Of a stretch of DNA of 22,507 nt, positions 1-5,617 are shown one piece after another. How positions within the stretch are numbered: the first letter of the stretch is position 1; each line of letters opens with the position of its first letter. The notes beneath the pieces are model-generated. The model saw only the letters and a list, made by a program, of their open reading frames with translations. It did no database searches and was not told the origin of the DNA. The translations under genes and the position numbers were made by a program. Source of the stretch: a virus; the IMG/VR virus record IMGVR_UViG_3300010373_000457, positions 1 to 22,507 of that record, one strand, 5' to 3'.

Positions 1-463
1 CATTGCCGCCCGCACCAGTTTGGGTTTCGTTCTGGACGAACTGGTGGGAGTAGAAGATGTCCAAGTTTGCATCACCAGATGCCAACTGCTGCAAGGAGTA
101 TTGATCGTCACCAGGGAAACCTGGGAGGCTGGTAGCCTGGGTAGCGCCCTTAGCGCTGGAGTAGCGGAAGCGCAGGTAGTACACCAAACCAGTCGGACCC
201 AGCAACGGCTGAACGCTAACAATCTTGTTTGCGATCAACTGCGGATAAATACGACGCACCAATGGGATACTGATGCGCTTGAATTGCGCGATGTCTGCCG
301 TGTCCGTGGCGGCTTCGTTCATCAGCCTCTGGTTCTCAAGCAAAACCGCAGTGGTCTGACGGACGAAGGGGTCTTTGATTCCATTCAGCAGCTTGGTCTT
401 CGCCCAACGCGCTTCGAGGATCTTTGCCTCGTTGAGCAATCTGCTGTTCATTGTGATGTTCAT
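1..463 (-). CDS. 23: Major capsid protein, T4 gp23-like, N-terminal part (runs off left edge)
   Basis: The minus-strand frame is open from an ATG at 463 to the window edge, giving 154 residues without a stop. The T4 gp23-family signature is clear at about residues 64-101: an arginine-rich ISIPLVRRIYP segment, then LIANKIVSVQPLLGPTG and VYYLRFRY. The N-terminal about 60 residues should hold the propeptide that the prohead protease removes. The start is chosen because AGAGGA lies about eight bases upstream; a second ATG four codons later is possible. The gene follows the scaffold gene by 27 bases, as in T4 (21-22-23). No CTAAATA motif is visible just upstream, so it is probably co-transcribed with protease and scaffold. 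Identification is strong; the missing C-terminal part cannot be judged. Confidence 0.93.
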   Translation of the reverse strand, partial: MNITMNSRLLNEAKILEARWAKTKLLNGIKDPFVRQTTAVLLENQRLMNEAATDTADIAQFKRISIPLVRRIYPQLIANKIVSVQPLLGPTGLVYYLRFRYSSAKGATQATSLPGFPGDDQYSLQQLASGDANLDIFYSHQFVQNETQTGAGGN

Positions 464-490
464 TATCTTATTCCTCTTTTATCACTTGTG

Positions 491-1462
491 TTAGTTGTCC
501 CTACGGTGACGACGCTGTTGCTTCTCTTCAAGAACATCGGTTCCTGCGAGCTTGTTCCAATTTTCGATCTGATCTCCAACGGATTCGATCAGTGCGATAT
601 CATCATCACCTTCGTCGTCATTGGTAACGGTTGCATTACGGTGTTCAGCGATAACCTCTAGACGATCACGCTCGACAACGCGCTTCCCCCGACCCTCTAC
701 GATTCTTGCTTTTCTCTGACGCTCATTCTTTTCAGTACGAGTTGCTTCGGTCAGCACCTCAGCCTGCTGACGCACCGCCTCGTTCAAGCGGTTGTTTTCG
801 GTAGCGAGACGCATGTTCTTGGCTTCCAAGATACGCTGCTGACCACGCATCTCCTCAAGATTGCGGCTGAGTTCCTCAAGCTTGCTGGAGGTAGCGAAGT
901 GGTAGTCTTCGTCGGACATATAGCCGGAAGCAACTTCCAGAATCTTGTCCAAGGCGAGCTTGTGTTCTGCGAACGTAGGATCGCCCAACACATCACGCTT
1001 TGCCTGCTCGTAGAACTCCTCGCCCTTCTGGGACAGGAAGAGGTCGAGCTTCTCAACGAAGAACTCACGAATTTCACGGACCTTCTGGTCGTACTGCTCG
1101 TACAGGTCCACCTCAAGATGTTCGTTCTTCTGACGCTCCTGAACAAGCATTTGGTATGCTTCTTCGTAACCCTCACCCAAAGCGTGTTCAAACTCTTCAC
1201 GCTGGATCTCAAGACGGTCACGCAAGTCGCAAATGATTTGATATGCTTCGGCGTAGCCTTGCTCAGCGACCTTCTCGACCTGTGCCTTCTCCTGTGCAAC
1301 AATCTTGTAGGCTTCTTCAAGCCTTACGTTGTACTCTTGCTCAAGCTCAGCACGCACGTTCTCAACGAAGGTGCTAACAGCCGCGATTACGTCCTTTTGG
1401 ACATCTTCAGGCAACAATCCGGCAAGAGCCTGCATGATGTACTCTTTGCTAGTCTTCTTCAT
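491..1462 (-). CDS. 22: Prohead core scaffolding protein, T4 gp22-like
   Basis: This 323-residue, highly charged protein is almost entirely predicted helix. Heptad-like stretches rich in Glu, Gln and Lys run through about residues 35-135 and 190-265, with an acidic patch (NDDEGDDD) near 282-289 and a basic Arg-rich C-terminus. It lies between the gp21-type protease and the gp23-type capsid gene, the position of T4 gene 22, whose product forms the internal core on which the capsid assembles and is then degraded by the protease. Its ATG overlaps the protease stop codon (ATGA at 1459-1462), so translation is probably coupled. The length is near that of T4 gp22. The assignment rests on position, length and coiled-coil character rather than on a catalytic motif. 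Confidence 0.85.
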   Translation of the reverse strand: MKKTSKEYIMQALAGLLPEDVQKDVIAAVSTFVENVRAELEQEYNVRLEEAYKIVAQEKAQVEKVAEQGYAEAYQIICDLRDRLEIQREEFEHALGEGYEEAYQMLVQERQKNEHLEVDLYEQYDQKVREIREFFVEKLDLFLSQKGEEFYEQAKRDVLGDPTFAEHKLALDKILEVASGYMSDEDYHFATSSKLEELSRNLEEMRGQQRILEAKNMRLATENNRLNEAVRQQAEVLTEATRTEKNERQRKARIVEGRGKRVVERDRLEVIAEHRNATVTNDDEGDDDIALIESVGDQIENWNKLAGTDVLEEKQQRRHRRDN

Positions 1463-2241
1463 GAATGCAACCTCTCTTTAATTTCGTTGGTTTTGTTCTC
1501 GAAAACACAACCCAAGAACGTAATCAATGCCTTTGCATTTACCTTATTTATGCGGCTGGCTTCATTTTTTCTTGAATTGGTATCGTAAATTGTCGGAATG
1601 CTGCCCTCATTGGCACCCGCAACAATCTTCTGCTGGAATGCAGAGAATGTGGATGGGTCAGCAACAGCATCAAAAGTGATCAGCTTGTAAGACTCACCGA
1701 TCACCAAAACGCCGTCTTCATTGGTAGAGCCATTGCCCACGCCACGGCTGCTGATGCCCACGCGAACACCAGCGTTAAGAAGGCTCCTCAGTACCTTACC
1801 AGATGGCGTGTCAAGAACTTCACCTTCGCCCATGAGAGTCTGACCATCCCACCACAATTTTGTGACGAGGTGACTAGAATTCTCAAAGTGAATGATGGAG
1901 TCAGTTGGGTGATCCAACTCACCTATCAAACCACGGTTAGATACTGCTTCCTTCAGTCTTTTGACGTTCGATTCAAGAATGTCGTAAGGGTACATGCGGC
2001 GATTCTTGTTCACCGCGTTCGCCTCTTGAAACTTACCCTTGAACTTCAGTGGTCCCGGTCCCTTGCTCGTCTCGTTGATTTCGCAAGTGATGCAAGACAC
2101 ACACTCGCCGATCAGCCAGTCACCATTGTCAGAGAGAACCTCATTAAGATAATCAATTGACTCGGTGATAAGTTGATTAGATTTCGGATCATAGATCCGT
2201 CCATAAAGCCCCGTAGAAGGAAACTTTTTGGTTTTTCTCAT
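1459..2241 (-). CDS. 21: Prohead core protease, T4 gp21-like serine protease (peptidase family S77)
   Basis: This 260-residue protein matches the phage prohead protease family that cleaves scaffold and capsid precursors during head maturation. Visible family motifs are GKFQEANAVNKNRRMYP (about residues 69-85), GELDHP with the probable catalytic His at 111, and VGISSRGVG with the probable nucleophile Ser at 164 or 165. The acidic third residue cannot be assigned by eye. The start ATG at 2241 is preceded by AGGGGGAA. The stop overlaps the scaffold start. T4 gp21 is about 212 residues, so this version is somewhat longer at the N-terminus. Its cleavage specificity in T4 (after a Glu preceded two residues earlier by Ile, Leu or Ala) matters for the neighbouring small proteins with MKxFxxYV-type N-termini. 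Confidence 0.92.
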   Translation of the reverse strand: MRKTKKFPSTGLYGRIYDPKSNQLITESIDYLNEVLSDNGDWLIGECVSCITCEINETSKGPGPLKFKGKFQEANAVNKNRRMYPYDILESNVKRLKEAVSNRGLIGELDHPTDSIIHFENSSHLVTKLWWDGQTLMGEGEVLDTPSGKVLRSLLNAGVRVGISSRGVGNGSTNEDGVLVIGESYKLITFDAVADPSTFSAFQQKIVAGANEGSIPTIYDTNSRKNEASRINKVNAKALITFLGCVFENKTNEIKERLHS

Positions 2242-2255
2242 TGGTTTCCCCCTGG

Positions 2256-4268
2256 TTAGCGACCATCAATACGGGAGCCGCCAAGCTTCACCTTTGGCTC
2301 CAGGCTTCCTGCACCACCGGACTCCAAGTCCTTGCTCCTGTTTTCAACGTCATCGACACGGTTATCGCTGTTGACGTGTGGCTTGATACTCTTCGGAACG
2401 TATGGGTTCTGGAGAGATGGCCATGTATCGTTATTGCCAATCATGTCCAGACCAGACTGCCAGGTCTTGTCAACGCCCGGCTCGCCATGCAGGGTGAATT
2501 CACCAGCCTTCGGAACATATGGGTTCTGGAGGTCTGGGTACTGGTCGCCCCACTTGCCCTTGCCGTCGTCCATCAAGCCGACGTAAGAAGTGTTCTTAGA
2601 CTTGTTGCCAAAGGTCTTGTAGCCCTTACCATCTGTGTCAAGCTGCGGCAATTCGGAACCCCAATCACCAGTGAAGTCCTGGGCTGGGGTATACGGTTGC
2701 TTTGCCTTCTGATGCATGGCTGGAACATCGCCAGTCACGGTAACACCAGGGGTTTTCACAACGTCCCAATCACCCATCTCAAGGTTGGTTTCAACGATGT
2801 TCTCAAGCCAGCCAGCTACCGTAGCAGCCAACTCAAGGCTTGGAACTTGCTCGCCCTCAAGGACACCTTGGAGGCTAGTTGCGAGTTCCTCTGCCTCTTC
2901 GCGGAGAGCATCGTTGCTGGTTTCCAGAGCCATGCGACGGACTTCAAGAGCCGCGTTGTAGAGGTCAGCGAAGACCTGCATCTCCAACGCAACACTTTCA
3001 TCCAAGCTTGGGTAGAAGTCGGAAACGACATTCTGGAAATAGACGTATGGGTCTTCCGTCTCGGTGACAGGCGCACCACTCAACTGATGGATGCGAGCAA
3101 CGCGGTCGTTGTAAGCACCGTGAGCGACACGCAAAATGCCCTCGCTCATGAAGCTGCAAGTACGGTCGTCGTAGTTACTGACACCAGCGCGACTCAAGGA
3201 GTCTGCGATGACACCAGCCAACTCTTCCTGAGTCAAGTAGAGAACGCTTGGGAACTTGGAGACGATCTCGCCCAGGCACTCCTCAAGAGAAGCGTTGTCG
3301 GACATATTGTTGTGACGCTTCAACTCCGCGATCATCTCAACGAAGTTACGGTCACTGGAAAGACGACGTGCGGTTTCACGAAGAACCTTCAAGTCGGTCT
3401 TCAGGGTCTTCAACTGGAAGGAAAGAATCTTACCTTCGTTGCGAGCCTGGCTGGTTGGGATCTTGATTGCTGTGATATCGCCCTTGCTGTTGGTCTGGAC
3501 AGCCGCTTCATTCAGAACGCGACCGTTCTCAACAAAGTCGAGATAACCGAAGACGTTCTCGTACAGGCTGACCCATTCGGTCATTGCCTTCTTGTGCTTG
3601 CGACCGACAACGGAAGCTGCCAGGCGGCGGAAGCGACCATACAACTTGCGATCACGCTTCTGACGCTCGCCGCGCGGATCGTGACGCTTACGGGATTCCC
3701 AAGACTTGAATGCAGCACGCGGATGCTTGCGGTGTCCCTCCTTGGCGCGACGGCTGCGACCAGGATCAGGAGGACCATAGCGAACAAAAACACCAGAGCC
3801 GGCTTTACCACCACGGCGCGGCTTACGACGAGAGAACGTACCAGTCGCTTCGTTAACACGCGCGTTACGCTCCTGCGCGGCTTCACGTTGTAGGCGACCA
3901 CGAACCAAGCTCATCACTTCGTCAAAAAGGTTGTCTGCTTTTGGCTTATTATCCTCAAGGATCGCGTCGATCATATTGCGGATGACATCCTTACGCGCAC
4001 TGGTTTCGCTCTGTTCATCAATGACAATCTCTTCAAGACCCTCAAACAGGATCTCAGTTCTGCCAAGCTTGTAGTTTGCGCGGACGAAGGTGCCGTTCTC
4101 TGTCTCATAGTAAACGTGAGACTCATTGAAGTTGTGGAAGGTCAGCGGACCAGTTTCCAGAACGCGGGACAAGATGTCTTCCGCCTCAATGAGTTCGTAT
4201 TGAGTAGATGGAAGAGACTTCTTCGTCCACTCCTCAAATACGTCATATCCAATTAGTTTTCTCTGCAT
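2256..4268 (-). CDS. Unrecognised 670-residue probable prohead/virion protein with basic centre and repeated PYVPK peptide
   Basis: I do not recognise a family. The ATG at 4268 is preferred because AGGAGA sits eight bases upstream; the frame stays open to 4391, but that extension would overlap the start of the divergent gene. Residues about 147-228 are extremely basic (many Arg, Lys and Gly), suggesting nucleic-acid or core binding. Residues 230-560 look helical. The C-terminal about 120 residues are low-complexity, with the peptide LQNPYVPK twice (encoded near 2508-2531 and 2391-2414). The gene sits between portal and protease, where T4 has core genes 67 and 68 and encodes much smaller proteins. 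A core or internal capsid role is inferred from this position only. The stop lies 15 bases before the protease start. Confidence 0.8.
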   Translation of the reverse strand: MQRKLIGYDVFEEWTKKSLPSTQYELIEAEDILSRVLETGPLTFHNFNESHVYYETENGTFVRANYKLGRTEILFEGLEEIVIDEQSETSARKDVIRNMIDAILEDNKPKADNLFDEVMSLVRGRLQREAAQERNARVNEATGTFSRRKPRRGGKAGSGVFVRYGPPDPGRSRRAKEGHRKHPRAAFKSWESRKRHDPRGERQKRDRKLYGRFRRLAASVVGRKHKKAMTEWVSLYENVFGYLDFVENGRVLNEAAVQTNSKGDITAIKIPTSQARNEGKILSFQLKTLKTDLKVLRETARRLSSDRNFVEMIAELKRHNNMSDNASLEECLGEIVSKFPSVLYLTQEELAGVIADSLSRAGVSNYDDRTCSFMSEGILRVAHGAYNDRVARIHQLSGAPVTETEDPYVYFQNVVSDFYPSLDESVALEMQVFADLYNAALEVRRMALETSNDALREEAEELATSLQGVLEGEQVPSLELAATVAGWLENIVETNLEMGDWDVVKTPGVTVTGDVPAMHQKAKQPYTPAQDFTGDWGSELPQLDTDGKGYKTFGNKSKNTSYVGLMDDGKGKWGDQYPDLQNPYVPKAGEFTLHGEPGVDKTWQSGLDMIGNNDTWPSLQNPYVPKSIKPHVNSDNRVDDVENRSKDLESGGAGSLEPKVKLGGSRIDGR
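2391..2531. repeat. Direct repeat of 24 bases encoding LQNPYVPK-type peptides
   Basis: The 24-base units at 2391-2414 and 2508-2531 differ at one position, and their starts are 117 bases apart (39 codons). Both lie in frame in the C-terminal tail of the 670-residue protein and give the peptide LQNPYVPK, preceded by Pro-Asp or Pro-Ser. This indicates duplication of a short linear motif within a disordered tail, possibly a binding peptide for a capsid or core partner. Confidence 0.8.
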
Positions 4269-4316
4269 GTGAACTCTCCTAATCTGGTTCAGGGGGAGAC
4301 AACACCTCGTTGCTCG

Positions 4317-4323
4317 TATATAG
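4317..4323 (-). promoter_or_regulatory. Possible late promoter, variant CTATATA
   Basis: CTATATA on the minus strand lies 48 bases upstream of the 670-residue protein's ATG at 4268 and is followed by CGAG. It differs from the CTAAATA motif of this window at one position. The predicted transcript would have a leader of about 43 bases that carries the AGGAGA ribosome binding site. It is weaker than the exact matches and is divergent to the CTAGATA element at 4360. Confidence 0.35.
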
Positions 4324-4359
4324 TGGTGTCCATTCAATTTATTTCTGCAATCCGCTCGG

Positions 4360-4366
4360 CTAGATA
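4360..4366 (+). promoter_or_regulatory. Late promoter variant CTAGATA, five bases before an ATG
   Basis: CTAGATA is followed by CACAC and then the ATG at 4372. The spacing is identical to the exact CTAAATA-N5-ATG arrangements at 8838, 12774 and 17637. No Shine-Dalgarno sequence is seen before the ATG. With T4-type geometry (motif ending at -6) transcription would start on the A of the ATG. Confidence 0.5.
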
Positions 4367-4371
4367 CACAC

Positions 4372-4773
4372 ATGCCGGTAAAGAGCTTCAAGCAATATGT
4401 AGAGGACAGAGATCAAGATTCACCAGACGGTGATGCCGAAAATTTGCCTGATAACAAGAAACGCAATGGACTTGCCGATCCTGATCCAGGTGAATTGAAG
4501 CAACCTCACAAGCCAAACAGCAAGGATCTTGATCTTGCCAAGCAAGCTATCCAGCTAATCATGGGTAGGAATGCCAAGTGGCATCGTACCGTTTACAAGT
4601 TCCTGCGCAAGTGTGGTGAAAAGATACCAGACGTAGGTCACGTCGTTGATAACATGGAGAAACCAAAGGATTACGATAAACTCTTTGGTCCTCAGTTGGG
4701 TAAAAACGATGTGGAGCCTGATGTGCTTTCACCAAATGGCGCAGACAGTTCTCCAGCGTATTACCAGAAATGA
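4372..4773 (+). CDS. Hypothetical 133-residue protein with capsid-targeting-like N-terminus
   Basis: No family is recognised. The protein starts MPVKSFKQYVEDRDQD, which resembles the N-terminal capsid-targeting peptide of T4 internal proteins (MKTYQEFIAE), with YVE a possible prohead-protease site. Residues about 15-50 are Asp, Pro and Lys rich and probably disordered. A short helical segment (about 52-100) follows, with a Pro-rich, Gln-Lys tail. It is the only plus-strand gene inside the head module and starts divergently from the 670-residue protein. There is no clear ribosome binding site; CTAGATA lies exactly five bases before the ATG. Packaging into the capsid is inferred from the N-terminus and location. 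Confidence 0.75.
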   Translation: MPVKSFKQYVEDRDQDSPDGDAENLPDNKKRNGLADPDPGELKQPHKPNSKDLDLAKQAIQLIMGRNAKWHRTVYKFLRKCGEKIPDVGHVVDNMEKPKDYDKLFGPQLGKNDVEPDVLSPNGADSSPAYYQK

Positions 4774-4817
4774 AATTAAGATTTAGAGAATGGAGAAAAC
4801 TTTTTAACAGACCTTAG
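4770..4817 (+). CDS. Possible 15-residue reading frame coupled to the preceding gene
   Basis: An ATG at 4770 overlaps the stop codon of the preceding gene (ATGA) and opens a 15-codon frame beginning MKLRFREWRKLF. The start style resembles the MKFKDWLLE and MKTFEQYV N-termini nearby, so this could be the surviving 5' end of a truncated capsid-targeted gene. It may equally be chance. The rest of the gap to the convergent GNAT-like gene shows nothing else. Confidence 0.2.
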   Translation: MKLRFREWRKLFNRP

Positions 4818-4826
4818 CTCGTTTGG

Positions 4827-5312
4827 TTAAACATCTTCTACACTGTAGGGATACCCTTCACGCCCACGCCTTATTTGTTCTGGCTCTGGAAATCTTGCTA
4901 AACTTGATTTGTTCTTCCCCCAGAATTGTCTGCCCTCTGGGGTCTGGTATTCATGCCTGTAGATGGGTCCAACCTGCTCTGTGAAATAATCATACATTGC
5001 GCGTGCAATGCCTTGACCGCGATAGTTTTTATCAACGTGGACGTAATCGGTCGAGTAAGTGTGCTTCGGACCCTTGAAGATTTCGCCATTCTTAGTGAAT
5101 CTGACCGATCCAACCAACTTGCCATCCTCCGTATGGACTTGGACAGAGTAAGACCATCCAGCCGGACCCTTTGACGATTCGATCTGGATTATGAACTTTT
5201 CCCCATTCTTTCCTTTGAAGTAAGACTTGCCTCCCTCAGTTTCAGTAAATTGAGTGCTGGTGTGGTCCCATATCATGAGTCTGTTTTCAAGCAGCCAATC
5301 TTTGAACTTCAT
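4827..5312 (-). CDS. GNAT-like N-acetyltransferase, possibly capsid-packaged
   Basis: This 161-residue protein contains the hallmark acetyl-CoA binding motif of GNAT acetyltransferases, VDKNYRGQGIARAMYDY at about residues 93-109, where RGQGIA forms the pyrophosphate-binding loop. Preceding strands (about 38-90) fit the GNAT core. The protein is short on the C-terminal side, and no substrate can be inferred. The N-terminus MKFKDWLLENR resembles T4 capsid-targeting peptides and contains LLE, a fit to the LxE cleavage rule of gp21-type proteases. If that holds, the enzyme would be packaged and injected, like T4 Alt. The start is supported by GGAGAA a few bases upstream. It lies between the DUF2934-like gene and the convergent plus-strand gene. 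Confidence 0.7.
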   Translation of the reverse strand: MKFKDWLLENRLMIWDHTSTQFTETEGGKSYFKGKNGEKFIIQIESSKGPAGWSYSVQVHTEDGKLVGSVRFTKNGEIFKGPKHTYSTDYVHVDKNYRGQGIARAMYDYFTEQVGPIYRHEYQTPEGRQFWGKNKSSLARFPEPEQIRRGREGYPYSVEDV

Positions 5313-5347
5313 AATTCTCCAGCTTACCCACTACCAGTGATGTTTGA

Positions 5348-5617
5348 TTACAGAAACTTAATAATCGGGAAATTAAGAGGAAGAACCAAATCGACCTCAT
5401 TTAATATCTTGGTTGGGTCTACAATCTCGTCGGTTAGACATAACTGCAACCTCCCTCTATTGATCTCATCAAACTCGCACTCCGCTGCAACCCAGAAGTC
5501 GATGCTATTACCATAAGGGCTTCCAGCTTTTAACCATTTGTGGTAAGCCGCTTCTCTCACTTGATTCTCACGATAGTTTCTCCACAATTCGGCTAGATCC
5601 GAAAGATAACACTCCAT
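5348..5617 (-). CDS. Small protein with DUF2934-like motif
   Basis: This 89-residue protein has a segment at about residues 20-51, REAAYHKWLKAGSPYGNS followed by IDFWVAAECEF. That matches the DUF2934 pattern (arginine, AY, W, aG.P.G, then W..AE). The role of that family is not known to me. The ATG overlaps the portal stop codon by one base (TAATG at 5617), indicating translational coupling with the portal gene. GGAGAA in the portal 3' end is a plausible ribosome binding site. The C-terminal about 35 residues are unrecognised. Confidence 0.65.
   Translation of the reverse strand: MECYLSDLAELWRNYRENQVREAAYHKWLKAGSPYGNSIDFWVAAECEFDEINRGRLQLCLTDEIVDPTKILNEVDLVLPLNFPIIKFL

Noticed and set aside
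20-661. 213-codon plus-strand reading frame
   Set aside because: It is antisense to the major capsid and scaffold genes, which have clear family motifs; its translation shows no recognisable features.
1545-1551. ATAAATA on the minus strand, 83 bases before the scaffold gene
   Set aside because: It resembles the T4 late motif but lies inside the protease coding region and lacks the leading CT of the other copies; kept only as a possible weak internal promoter.
899-1588. 229-codon plus-strand frame rich in Leu and Val
   Set aside because: Complement of the coiled-coil scaffold gene; Glu and Lys codons read backwards give Leu and Phe, mimicking a membrane protein.
2241-3893. 550-codon plus-strand reading frame
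   Set aside because: It is the triplet-aligned complement of the 670-residue minus-strand gene that has a good ribosome binding site and fits the head operon; the Val/Leu/Thr-rich antisense product is typical of a shadow.
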